Assembly (NCBI RefSeq): GCF_029975155.1
Contig: NZ_JARKPQ010000183.1
Coordinates: forward strand, 1-61,147
Direction of reading: 5' to 3'
DNA length: 61,147 nt
From: Propionicimonas sp.
Lineage (GTDB): Bacteria; Actinomycetota; Actinomycetes; Propionibacteriales; Propionibacteriaceae
In this document: positions 1-8,293 of the stretch, in pieces
Position numbering within the stretch: the stretch's first letter is position 1
Layout: every line of letters starts with the position of its first letter
The notes under the pieces: generated by a model
What the model saw: the letters and a program-made list of their open reading frames with translations, nothing else
Database searches by the model: none
What the model was told of the DNA's origin: nothing
Program-made: the position numbers and the translations under genes

Positions 1-75
1 CCAGACCAGATCCGCGCCGAACTCAACGAACCCTTCGCAAGCATCACCGACCAAGGCAGGCTCGGAGACGACTGA
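1..75 (+). CDS. C-terminal end of an unknown protein (5' truncated by window)
   Basis: Reading from base 1 gives 24 codons with typical high-GC codon use, ending at a TGA at 73-75; the peptide ends ...ITDQGRLGDD. No domain can be recognised from so short a tail. The start lies outside the window, so the product is unknown. It is on the same strand as the HTH gene that follows 58 bases later. Confidence 0.4.
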   Translation, partial: PDQIRAELNEPFASITDQGRLGDD

Positions 76-133
76 GGCCGCCCTCTCGGACGGCCCCGCA
101 AGCGTCGGCTGCAATTCTGATAAGAGCAACTGG

Positions 134-568
134 GTGGACCTAGGGGGAGCATTATCGAAACTTGCCCCGCCCTTGGCTCGGATGGCAGCCGCGCACCGGG
201 AGATTCGGCGCCGGACCAGGCGTCTCGACCGTCGCACGGTGCTCGACATACGTCAGCAGGTGCGCCTCAGCGAGGACGCCCTGCTCGCGGCGGAGACGCG
301 CTATCGGGCCGGGGCGACGTTACGGGAGATCGCCGCAGATCTGGGCGTGAGCCGACCTCGGCTGTCGTGCCTGCTGCGGGAGCGCGGTGTCCGGTTGCGA
401 CGTCGGCCGCCGTCCAGCGCTGAGGTTGCGGAGATGAGGTGCCGGTACGCCGCTGGCGAGTCGTTGGAGCGGGTCGGGTCCCGGCTTGGATTCTCCGCCG
501 GCACGGTTCGCTCCTGGCTGCTCGACGAGGGTGTGGTCATGCGCGACTCCCACGGCCGCGAACAGTAG
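134..568 (+). CDS. Small DNA-binding protein with two helix-turn-helix motifs
   Basis: The 144-residue protein starts at GTG 134. Its basic N-terminal half is followed by two resolvase-like helix-turn-helix units, around residues 55-85 (YRAGATLREIAADLGVSRPR) and 103-135 (YAAGESLERVGSRLGFSAGT). This is the arrangement of the DNA-binding tail of Hin/resolvase-type recombinases, but there is no catalytic domain. It probably binds DNA as a regulator or recombination accessory factor; such proteins are common on actinobacterial mobile elements. The exact role is not deducible. The start is uncertain because no strong ribosome binding site precedes GTG 134. Confidence 0.6.
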   Translation: MDLGGALSKLAPPLARMAAAHREIRRRTRRLDRRTVLDIRQQVRLSEDALLAAETRYRAGATLREIAADLGVSRPRLSCLLRERGVRLRRRPPSSAEVAEMRCRYAAGESLERVGSRLGFSAGTVRSWLLDEGVVMRDSHGREQ

Positions 569-763
569 CTGCCACAGCCAGCTACTACAGCCGCGGTTCG
601 TGCGGGGAGTCTCTTCCGTCGTGTCCGGGAGCGGCGGTAGCATGATTGTCGGGCGGCTTCTACCTGCTAGGCCATCGTCGGATGCGGTGGCATGACCGGA
701 CGGCCTCGGCCGGACAGTCCTTCGAGATTCCTTGTCGCCGGAGACTCGGAGAGGACTGTCGTC

Positions 764-1108
764 ATGTTCCGACTGATCTGGATCGCCAGTATTCACACCC
801 GATACTTCTTGCGCCGCTACCTGCCCACCAACATCGCCCTCGATGCGATCCGCACCCGCCGCGGGTTGAAGTGGGGCATCCCGGCGATGCTGCTCGCCGT
901 CCCCTACCTGCTGATCGCGTCCACCCTGACCGCGCTCATGGACAACGGCGGTCCGGGCTGGCTGCACCTTGTGGTTCTGATCGCTATCTGGAACGCGATG
1001 AAATTCGCCGTGATGGGGCCGATCAGCATGATCCTTCTCCTCCGGGCGAAGGCCGGCGAGTGGCGCCAGCGCCGCAGCCTTCGGCGCTCAGTCGATGCGA
1101 TTGTCTGA
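764..1108 (+). CDS. Small conserved membrane protein of actinobacterial mobile elements
   Basis: A 114-residue protein. The ATG at 764 is chosen because GGAGAGGA lies a suitable distance upstream and the protein then begins MFRLIWIASIHTRYFLRRYL. There are two hydrophobic segments, about residues 42-60 and 67-92, followed by a basic tail. The family pattern (YLPTN followed by DAIRTRRGLKWG) is conserved among small proteins carried on actinobacterial plasmids and ICEs, sometimes annotated sulfate permease without support (from memory). It stands alone, about 200 bases from the HTH gene. Function is unknown. Confidence 0.6.
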   Translation: MFRLIWIASIHTRYFLRRYLPTNIALDAIRTRRGLKWGIPAMLLAVPYLLIASTLTALMDNGGPGWLHLVVLIAIWNAMKFAVMGPISMILLLRAKAGEWRQRRSLRRSVDAIV

Positions 1109-1327
1109 GCCATCCGGACAGGGGTTGGCAGTTCAAGCTCCAAATACCGCGCAGGCTGCGCACGCACAGGGTGGTCCTCATAGCAGCGGAGCATTCTTAG
1201 TCGCTGTTGACGCTGGTCACTTGAGGGCGCGTTCCTGGTAGCCCGGCGCGGCGCGCCGTCGTCCGGCCCAGTCTTGCGGGCGGGATGATGTCCTCAGATA
1301 CCAGTGCTGGCGTGATGGGGAGGCTTT

Positions 1328-1658
1328 GTGGCCAAGAAGACGACGATCACGCTCATCGACGACATCGATGGCTCCGAGGCCCAAGAGACCGTGAGGTTCG
1401 CACTTGACGGAACCGCCTACGAGATCGACCTCACCACCGCCCATGCCGACGAACTCCGCTAGGCGCTGGCCGTCTAGCAGAAACACGGCCGACGCGTATT
1501 CGCGGGACGTCCCCGGTCCTGTCAAGGGCTTCGACCCCCAGCGCGACCATGACCCCGCCGCGGTGCGAGCCTGGGCGAGTTCCACCGGTGTGACGCTCCC
1601 CGGCAGGGGGCGAATCCCGAAGGCGATCGTCGAGCGGTTCTACGCTGCGGGGTACTGA
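1328..1658 (+). pseudogene. Broken lsr2-like nucleoid-associated protein gene
   Basis: From GTG 1328, preceded by a good GGGGAGG site, the frame reads as a Lsr2 N-terminus: AKKTTITLIDDIDGSEAQET, then FALDGTAYEIDL and ADELR. It is cut by TAG at 1460-1462 and again four codons later, yet ALAV and QKHGRRV continue the family pattern around the stops. The C-terminal AT-hook-type DNA-binding domain (AAVRAWASSTGVTLP, GRGRIPKAIVERF) is present in another frame and ends with TGA at 1656-1658. Two stops plus a frameshift make this a decayed gene. Lsr2 is a xenogeneic silencer that coats AT-rich foreign DNA; the copy here cannot make an intact protein. Confidence 0.8.
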
Positions 1659-1895
1659 CCCGCTCGTGCCGCTCCGCCTATCGCTCCGGAGCAGCGGCGA
1701 AGGCCGCTTGAGAAAGGTCGACGATCCGAGCGACACCGGGCGGTGTCGTCTGCTTCATCCTTGCCCTGGGCCGTGGCGTCTGGCAGCACCGTAACCAGTA
1801 CGCCGAGCACCATGGTCGGCCCGCCAACTCCGCATCGGCGCGCGGTGCACGCCTGTGCGACATTTCCCGCGAAGAGTGGAGCGGCTGCTCGCCCC
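1659..1895. other. Intergenic stretch without a recognisable gene
   Basis: The 237 bases between the lsr2 remnant and the 3' end of the receiver-protein gene hold only short overlapping frames with no family resemblance. No convincing terminator or repeat was seen. Confidence 0.4.
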
Positions 1896-2996
1896 TCACA
1901 GGGTGGAGGTGGGAGCGCCCACGAGCCGCCGCTTTATAAGATCGGCGTTGAGATCCGGCACGCCGATGCGTCCACGGAACTGACTGTGCTGCACCAAGAG
2001 TGCTTCGGCGAAGGGGCTCACGAGAGATGCGACGGGCTCCATCGCATCGAGCATATCCACGGCTACCGAGCGTACGTTCTCTAGATCAATCACAAGGTCC
2101 GGAATATCGCGGAACGCGGGGAGGTAGTGGTAACGACCTTGGGTAGCCACCAGGACGTCTTTCCGGAGTTCGTTCCACTCAGCCTTCGCCATGTTTCCCT
2201 TCGCTGTTGCGCTTGTCCAAGCCAAGTACTTGGGATGCGTGCCGAGCGGCCCCGCGTGGGCAAGTAGCACGTATTCGCACTTCTTCTGTTCGAAGTCGCA
2301 TGCAGGCGTCAGCACGACCCACCAGTCTCGGCCTGGCTCACGAAGGACGTCACCGGGCGATCGCGTTTCTGAAGCGGGTGGGTACACGTATCGGTGGCTC
2401 GGGTGCGCGGTGAACGACTGTTCTCGGTCACTGTCTAGGACTCGTGCAAGGCGACTGATGAGGACTTGCGCGACGGTGGCAGGGTCGACGCCGTCGGTGT
2501 ATTCACCCCAGTGCGGACCGAGTTCCGTCCACATGTGCTTCCTGAGGACAGTCGCAACTTGTCTCTCGATGTCCGCGATCGTATCGACCGCACGGCTGGC
2601 GATCGCTGCTTGGATGGCACTTGGGAGTTTGTCGGTGTCTTCCTTGGTCACCACAGCGACCAGCGGGGGCATGACCTCTCCTGCGACCTTCTCAGGTAGT
2701 GCGGTCCAGAACACGACAGGCGCGAAACGTGCCTCCTTGATGTCAAGAAAGACGGCGCGCCCCACGGACTCGTCTTCTGCCGCAGCGCCCGGTGTGTCGC
2801 GCCTGACATCGAGCACGACTATGTCGCTCTCGCCTCGTTCCACTCTCTCGAAGCCAGTGTCGAAGTTGGTCTCGATCTGCACTTCGACGTCGATGGTCTC
2901 GTTCTGCTCGAACGCCTCAACGATCTCTCGCTGCGCGTCTGACGCCAGATCCGCATGATCTTCGATGATCAGGATTCGCCACGTCTCTTTCGCCAC
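1896..2996 (-). CDS. Receiver-domain protein with a large C-terminal effector-like region
   Basis: A 366-residue protein. The N-terminal 125 residues look like a response-regulator receiver: ILIIEDHAD supplies the acidic pair, DIVVLDVRRD places the phosphoacceptor aspartate near residue 63, FWTALP gives the conserved Thr, and VAVVTKED the Lys. The remaining 240 residues hold no helix-turn-helix; they contain VVLTPACDFEQKKCEYVLLA and RYHYLPAFRD, which I cannot assign to a known output domain. The GTG start overlaps the stop of the GHKL gene (TAGTG), and AGGAGG within that gene's last codons serves as its ribosome binding site. Expected partner: the kinase half of the GHKL protein. Receivers of this kind (possibly Pfam Response_reg_2, from memory) occur in conflict systems. 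It is probably the effector or signalling arm. Confidence 0.75.
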   Translation of the reverse strand: MAKETWRILIIEDHADLASDAQREIVEAFEQNETIDVEVQIETNFDTGFERVERGESDIVVLDVRRDTPGAAAEDESVGRAVFLDIKEARFAPVVFWTALPEKVAGEVMPPLVAVVTKEDTDKLPSAIQAAIASRAVDTIADIERQVATVLRKHMWTELGPHWGEYTDGVDPATVAQVLISRLARVLDSDREQSFTAHPSHRYVYPPASETRSPGDVLREPGRDWWVVLTPACDFEQKKCEYVLLAHAGPLGTHPKYLAWTSATAKGNMAKAEWNELRKDVLVATQGRYHYLPAFRDIPDLVIDLENVRSVAVDMLDAMEPVASLVSPFAEALLVQHSQFRGRIGVPDLNADLIKRRLVGAPTSTL

Positions 2997-5275
2997 TACA
3001 CGCGCCTCCTGAAGGTCGCCTCGAACGCCGCGCCGTCGAACGGCCCGTCGTCCACCAGCGTGAGCTCACCGCCGTAGATGTCCTCGACCAGGTTCCCGAC
3101 GATGCTCAGCCCGAGGCCGACTCCCTCGGGTTTGCTTGAGAAGTAGGGGTCGAAGATGTGCCCGCGGAGATCGGGTGGGACCCCCGGCCCCGAGTCGCTG
3201 ACCACGAGCGTCAGCGATGAGTCTGGGTTGTTTCGCGCCTGAACCAGGACCTTCCGTTCGGAGTCCCTTGACCGCGTTGCGGTCCAGTAGATCGCGTTCT
3301 GGATCAGGTTGACGAGAACGGTCAGTACCTCTGCCTCGTCGAGCCTGACGGTGAAGTCCTCATCTCCAGCCATCAGTTCGACACCGCGATCGTCCGCTTC
3401 CAGCTGCAGGATTGCGATCGCCTTCTGAATTACTGTGCGAGTCTGGATGTCCCTTGGGCGTCCGCGCTTACGGCCGCCGAAGGGCTCGATCTGGTTGAAG
3501 AGGGAGGAGAGCAGCTCCGCCTGCTCCGCTGTCTGCTCCATCGCCGCCTCTGCGATCGCGATCTTCTCCTCAGCCGACAGACTCGGCTTTCCAAGGTCGC
3601 GCTTTCCGAACCGTGCGATGTTCTTGAGCCGTGTGACGGCCGTTCTGCCATCGTGGAGGACACGATCGATGAGCGAACCAAGCGTTGCGAGTCGCGAGTA
3701 TCGCGACAGGACATGTTGAACCTCTGTCACGCCCTCGTGGATGTCGCGGTTCTTGTCGTCGATGAGTCCGATGAGACGGGTGTCACTGGGATGACTCTCC
3801 GCGAGCGCGTCGCGGATCTCTCCGAGATCGAAGCGCTCGAACAGGCCACCCTTGCGTTCGGCCGGTGGCTTCTCGGGATGCCGCGCGACATAGCGGCGAG
3901 TCTCCAGCTCGTTGAGAGCTGCACGCACCAAGGTCTGGAGATCTGCGTACGAGGGTCCCGCAAGAAACCCCTCTCGGTTCGACTGATCCTTGAGCCCCTG
4001 GTTCGTATCGGCTCCGATGAAGATGTGGCCGATGATCTGGTTGTTCGAGAGTCTGCGTGTGGGACTCTGGACTCGCCGCAGGTCGAGACCAAGCCAGTCG
4101 TCTCCGGTCTCACCGAATGGGAGTACGCGGAACCCGTCCCTGTAGATGCTGACGCCGGCCACCTCGTCGAGCGTCTCGCGGAAGCCCTTCAGGTCCTTCG
4201 CATTCGGCGCGGACCCGCCCGGACTGGTGGCCCCCAGCGTCCGCTGGATTGCTTCCTTGTCGCGATCCCATACGTTGATCTCGAAATCGAACGGCCCAGC
4301 TTGCGGGGCACGCCTGTCGTTGTTCCAGAGCTGCTTGATCCCCAGATTTTCGTCGACCGGAGGATCCTGTTGCACGTACCGAAGCCTTGCGGCGCCGTTC
4401 GTGTCGACAGATCCGGTGAGGCGATAGTGGGGTGTCCTGAGCTCAGTGGAGGAGTCGACCGGTCCGGCAAGGTCCTGCAGTTCGTCAGCCACGCCGACCA
4501 ACGCGAGGAGTATCTGGAAGTCGGGCTTCGCGGCCTCATTGCCGCTTGCGGCTCCTGAGTCCTCCAGTGTTCGCTTCTCGGAGGGTCGAGGCCTGATCAG
4601 GCGCGTCAACGCGGTGCGAAGCTCGATGAAATCGGCTTTCGTCCACGTATGGGTCAGCTTGTCTATCTGGAGCAGCGTGCCGCGCCCTTGATGCCATGTC
4701 TCATTTGTGGAGGCAGAGAACGTCTCGTAGGCGGAGCCCCGCTCTGAGAACACATCGGGTGCACCGATGTCCCACGCGACCTCGATCTGATCGAGATAGG
4801 CGTCATCGCGGTCGAAGTCCGTCCAGTCGATGAGGAGCTTGATCTCGTCAGAGTCGGGCATTCTCGTGACCAACAGCATCTCGCTGCCGAGCCGTGCGGC
4901 AGCGAGACGGCCGATCCCCTTCTCCCCGAGCACACGCCGGCCTCCTTCACTTCGAGGCTCTCGCCTCTTCGTATCGGTGGCGATGTCGAGCCACGATCGC
5001 TGGAGTGTGCTGACGTCCATGCCATGCCCGTCGTCCCACACCTCGATGCGTCCGGTGCCTTCGTCCAAGGGGCCTTGGAAGCGGATGACGACTGTGCTTG
5101 CATCGGCATCGTATGAGTTCTTGACCAGTTCGATGAGCGCGACCTTGTCGCTACTGATGAGATCGTTCCCCAGCGTGCGAAGCAGCCGTGCTCGCGGTCG
5201 TAAGGCCCCCTTGCCTGACGGCGGTTCGGAGATCGACCCTCCTACTGTCCCCGGGACGGCGCCGTCGTCTTTCAT
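2996..5275 (-). CDS. Dual-GHKL ATPase: Hsp90/MORC-like N-terminus fused to histidine kinase C-terminus
   Basis: A 759-residue protein. The start is ATG at 5275, overlapping the methyltransferase stop as ATGA; a longer in-frame extension upstream lacks support. The N-terminal domain (about 30-260) has Hsp90/MutL/MORC motifs: ELVKNSYDADA, DDGHGM, GEKGIGRLA. A middle region of about 300 residues has no clear match. Near residue 555, RVLHDGRTAVTRL looks like a histidine-kinase H-box. The last 150 residues form a second GHKL domain with LVNLIQNAIYW, SDSGPGVP and GVGLGLSIVGN. It probably couples DNA or invader sensing to phosphorylation of the receiver protein encoded immediately downstream. MORC/Hsp90-like ATPases next to cytosine methyltransferases and Vsr nucleases are known in restriction-like conflict systems. 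Confidence 0.8.
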   Translation of the reverse strand: MKDDGAVPGTVGGSISEPPSGKGALRPRARLLRTLGNDLISSDKVALIELVKNSYDADASTVVIRFQGPLDEGTGRIEVWDDGHGMDVSTLQRSWLDIATDTKRREPRSEGGRRVLGEKGIGRLAAARLGSEMLLVTRMPDSDEIKLLIDWTDFDRDDAYLDQIEVAWDIGAPDVFSERGSAYETFSASTNETWHQGRGTLLQIDKLTHTWTKADFIELRTALTRLIRPRPSEKRTLEDSGAASGNEAAKPDFQILLALVGVADELQDLAGPVDSSTELRTPHYRLTGSVDTNGAARLRYVQQDPPVDENLGIKQLWNNDRRAPQAGPFDFEINVWDRDKEAIQRTLGATSPGGSAPNAKDLKGFRETLDEVAGVSIYRDGFRVLPFGETGDDWLGLDLRRVQSPTRRLSNNQIIGHIFIGADTNQGLKDQSNREGFLAGPSYADLQTLVRAALNELETRRYVARHPEKPPAERKGGLFERFDLGEIRDALAESHPSDTRLIGLIDDKNRDIHEGVTEVQHVLSRYSRLATLGSLIDRVLHDGRTAVTRLKNIARFGKRDLGKPSLSAEEKIAIAEAAMEQTAEQAELLSSLFNQIEPFGGRKRGRPRDIQTRTVIQKAIAILQLEADDRGVELMAGDEDFTVRLDEAEVLTVLVNLIQNAIYWTATRSRDSERKVLVQARNNPDSSLTLVVSDSGPGVPPDLRGHIFDPYFSSKPEGVGLGLSIVGNLVEDIYGGELTLVDDGPFDGAAFEATFRRRV

Positions 5276-7104
5276 GAGGCCATCTCCGTGTGTTCGTCTC
5301 CGTGATCCGAAGCCAGTGAGAGCTTGATTCGAGCCCGCGCCTCGGAGACAGTGATCGCACGTACCGCGCACATCCGGAGTGCAGCGTCGGGACCGCTGGA
5401 TATGAGCTGCGCGAGTGCGACCTTGACGTCCGTGTGCAAACCCGTCTGGGAGTCCGGCAGGTCCATGAGCAGCGTGACGACCCTGCCGACGTGTTCGTTC
5501 ACGAGCAGTTCGTTGCCGCCTCGGAGGAGCGAGAAGATCTTGCGTTGCGCGCTGCCGAGAAGCGTCGCCAACAACGGTGTCCAGTCCACAGATGCCTCCC
5601 TGCGGACGGTATCCCGGAGGTTTCTCACGGCCAGCCTCCGGGTATTGCTCAAAGCGTGCGCGTCGATATGCCGGAGGGATGCGAGCGTGAGATCCTGGAT
5701 GCCCCGAACCGGCTCCATAAGCGCTGATGCCATCTCACCGGGCAGTCGGTGGACATCGAGAAGTGCTGCGAGCGCCGCGGCAGCGACCGTCATATCAGGT
5801 CCTGGGTACAACCACCACGCGGTCCGCCTCTGATCCATGGCCCACTCTGTCAACAGCACACGCATGGCGGGCAGCGATGCGCGCTCCTCTTTGGGCATCG
5901 ACAAGGGTCGGATCGAGTCAGCGATGACGCGACCGAGGAGAGGCGGGACGGCGTTGCCGATCTGACGGAACGCGTCACTGCGTGTGCCGGAGAAGCGGAA
6001 GCTGTCAGGGAAGGTCTGGATGCGCGCGGCCTCACGCACGGTCAGTGTGCGGTGCTCGGACGGGTGTATGTACCAGTAGCCGTCCTTGGCGATGTGCGCG
6101 GTGATCGTCCTGCTGAGGTCGTCCCAGTCGAGCCGCTTGTACTTGTCGTTGAATGTGTCGGCGCGATAGCGCTTGAGGTGCTCAGGCAGATCGGAGTAGA
6201 GGGTCGACGAGGTCATCAGCTCGAACGCCTCGCGATCGTCGTCCCGCACGGGGCGCGTCATGTGGTCGTAGATCACGTCCGGAGCTTCTGAACCGCGCAG
6301 TTCCTTCGCGAGCGTGTGCGTGGGCTCTCCTGAGTACGGCATCTCTCGGGCCCCCGTGGTGCCGTTCAGCGGCGGCAGGTCCTCGATCGCGTCGCGGACC
6401 ACGGGCCGCTTGTCGTTCAGCGCTGGCCACACGGGCACGGCGCCATCGTTGCGCGCTTGAAGGATGAATCGCTTTCGGTGCTGAGGCACCCCATGCCTCC
6501 ACGCGTCGAGAAGCCGATAGTCCACGGTGTAGCCCGCACCCTCAAGGAGGCCGGCGATCTCCCTGATGACGATGAGGTCGTCTCCGATGGCCATGTCAGG
6601 CACGTTCTCCATGAGCACGGCGCGGGGCTGTAGTGCTAGGACGACGTCGATGAACGCTCGCCAGAGCTCTTTGCGTGCGTCGACCGCGTCTCGTGCGCCC
6701 TCCTTGACGAGGCTGCGGATCTTCGCGCGCCCGGCCCTGCTGAATGGCTGGCAGGGGGGTCCGCCTGCGACGAGATCGATGCCGAGCGGCCGAAGTCGTT
6801 CGATCAGCTCTGTGACCTGAGCGGGGTCCGACATGTCGACTTCCAGCGCCTGTCCACGGAAGTTCGCTCGGTGCGTCTCCAGCGCCGCCTTGTCGTGGTC
6901 GACCGCAGCAACCACTGTCCACCCGGCTGCCTCCACACCAGCGCCCAGACCGCCGGCCCCCGAGAACAGATCGATTGCGAGAGGGCGTCCAGACGCCCTC
7001 TCGCCTGCGCACCACTCATCGAACTGTTCGTCCGCGGGTGCGTCCGGGTGCCGCGGAAGAACGAGTGACGCGGAGCGTTCAAGCTTCACCGCATACGTTG
7101 CCAC
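5272..7104 (-). CDS. C5-cytosine DNA methyltransferase with C-terminal HhH-GPD-like extension
   Basis: A 610-residue protein, GTG start preceded by AAGGAG. It transfers a methyl group from S-adenosylmethionine to carbon 5 of cytosine in a specific DNA site. The motifs are in order: DLFSGAGGLGAG (I), GGPPCQPFSRAG (IV, catalytic Cys), MENVPDM (VI), QHRKRFIL (VIII), REAARIQTFPDSF (IX) and RQIGNAVPP (X), ending near residue 395. Residues 403-610 are extra. They contain RVLLTEWAMDQRRTAWW and ELLVNEHVGRVVTLLMDL, resembling the start and the VDTHVxRV helix of EndoIII/MutY-type glycosylases, but with Asn where the catalytic Asp is expected and without iron-sulphur cysteines. It is the first gene of a three-gene overlapping operon and probably both protects self DNA and helps discriminate targets. 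Confidence 0.88.
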   Translation of the reverse strand: MATYAVKLERSASLVLPRHPDAPADEQFDEWCAGERASGRPLAIDLFSGAGGLGAGVEAAGWTVVAAVDHDKAALETHRANFRGQALEVDMSDPAQVTELIERLRPLGIDLVAGGPPCQPFSRAGRAKIRSLVKEGARDAVDARKELWRAFIDVVLALQPRAVLMENVPDMAIGDDLIVIREIAGLLEGAGYTVDYRLLDAWRHGVPQHRKRFILQARNDGAVPVWPALNDKRPVVRDAIEDLPPLNGTTGAREMPYSGEPTHTLAKELRGSEAPDVIYDHMTRPVRDDDREAFELMTSSTLYSDLPEHLKRYRADTFNDKYKRLDWDDLSRTITAHIAKDGYWYIHPSEHRTLTVREAARIQTFPDSFRFSGTRSDAFRQIGNAVPPLLGRVIADSIRPLSMPKEERASLPAMRVLLTEWAMDQRRTAWWLYPGPDMTVAAAALAALLDVHRLPGEMASALMEPVRGIQDLTLASLRHIDAHALSNTRRLAVRNLRDTVRREASVDWTPLLATLLGSAQRKIFSLLRGGNELLVNEHVGRVVTLLMDLPDSQTGLHTDVKVALAQLISSGPDAALRMCAVRAITVSEARARIKLSLASDHGDEHTEMAS

Positions 7105-7494
7105 GCGTCAGCACTCCTTCTGGACTAGGCGTTCACCTCCAGGAGAACACGACCGATGCCGTCGAGGGGCGCGACACGCTGGGCCTACACGCCCTCAGGG
7201 TCAGGTTACTGGTGTCCACGGACATCGCGCATGCATATCCGGAGCAGGGCACCTACCGCCCGCGGCCTGTGTTGAGACCGGCCCGCCGCCGCACCCCCTA
7301 TCGAGGAGCCTCGCCACATCTAGCCGCGTCAAATCTGATGCCAGACCTTGTCGCAGACTGCCTGTCCTGCCCACCGACGACTGTGAGTTCCGCTCTGGCG
7401 GCACCCCCGTGAACGGCACAGACCCAAGATCGCGGTTACCAGGGTGCGCCGCTCGAGACGATCATCGGGCGACTGGGTCGACTGTCTCGCTGCC
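7105..7494. other. Gap between vsr-like gene and methyltransferase operon
   Basis: 390 bases with no family-like open frame. It must hold the promoter of the methyltransferase operon (minus strand) and the 3' end of the Vsr transcript. Frames on either strand here are short and compositionally random. Confidence 0.4.
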
Positions 7495-7926
7495 TCAGCG
7501 ACTGACCGCCGCCTGCCTCGCGCGCACTGCCTGACAGATCTGGTCAGCCACGGATGGCGGCGGCTCGTGCTCCCAGAAGCGCAGTACGAGCCACCCCCGC
7601 TCCTCCAGCTTGGACGTCGTCTCCAGGTCACGTTCCTTGTTTCGCGCGATCTTGGCGGCCCAGAAGTCCTGGTTCGTGGCCGGCATCGTGAAGTGCTCCG
7701 GACAACCGTGCCAGTAACAGCCATCGACGAACACGGCCACCCGAACCGGAGTGAACAACAGATCGGCAGTTCTCTGCAGGTCGGCCTCGGGACGCGCATT
7801 GACTCGATATCTCAGCCCCTGAGCATGCACGAGCCGGCGAACCGCGATCTCGGCGCTGGTGTCGCGGCCACGATTGCCCTGCATCGTCTTGCGCACAGCC
7901 GCGCTGGACGCCCAAGACTCGTGCAC
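7495..7926 (-). CDS. vsr: Vsr-family very-short-patch mismatch endonuclease
   Basis: A protein of about 143 residues from GTG 7926, chosen because homology begins at HESWASSAAVRKTMQ; a start at 7974 is possible. Vsr nicks DNA 5' of T:G mismatches produced by deamination of 5-methylcytosine. Family signatures: MQGNRGRDTSAE, then RTADLLFTPVRVAVFVDGCY with WHGCPEH (metal-binding Asp and conserved HGC/His), ARNKERD and LRFWEHE near the C-terminus. It is transcribed in the same direction as the methyltransferase and would repair the mutagenic by-product of that enzyme. The 390-base gap suggests its own promoter for the downstream genes. Confidence 0.88.
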   Translation of the reverse strand: MHESWASSAAVRKTMQGNRGRDTSAEIAVRRLVHAQGLRYRVNARPEADLQRTADLLFTPVRVAVFVDGCYWHGCPEHFTMPATNQDFWAAKIARNKERDLETTSKLEERGWLVLRFWEHEPPPSVADQICQAVRARQAAVSR

Positions 7927-7989
7927 ACTTCTGAGGTTACGCCTGCGGCGTGGCCTCAAGGGCACCCTGTGCATTTCTCTTGGTCGAGC

Positions 7990-8147
7990 CCACCAGACCG
8001 CTCTTCAGCCGAGTGGCCGAGCACAACATCGGATCGGCGAAGGTTCTCGCCAGAAGCGGTTTCATGGACAGTCGAAGCGGCGAGACTTCCCTCGCCTTCG
8101 GACTCGATACCAAGGTCATCGAGCACATCTATCGGCTTGACAAGTAG
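7990..8147 (+). pseudogene. C-terminal remnant of a GNAT acetyltransferase
   Basis: In one plus-strand frame the sequence RPLFSRVAEHNIGSAKVLAR, SGF and ...IEHIYRLDK matches the end of RimJ-like GNAT acetyltransferases (pattern V..HN..S..VL...GF, ending in LRLD). The upstream catalytic core is missing: the frame before it belongs to sequence antisense to the Vsr start. It is a decayed fragment, probably marking an old insertion or deletion junction between the conflict operon and the relaxase gene. Confidence 0.6.
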
Positions 8148-8293
8148 CGCCCGTTTAGCTCTAGGCCGGGCAACACTGTCACCCGCGGAGAACAACGCAG
8201 CTGAGCTGGACCTCTCGTGCAGAATGGCGCATGGATGGGCAACGACCTTTGGGCGGACCGGCTCTCTCCCCCCGTAGCTGGCCCGGCTGAGGT

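Noticed and set aside
1..1700. Left attachment site of the ICE
   Set aside because: I found no copy of the tRNA-Ala 3' sequence here; the left end is probably outside the window.
1896..7104. DISARM or BREX defence system
   Set aside because: A cytosine methyltransferase is present but the helicase, PLD, PglZ and BrxC-type genes that define those systems are not.
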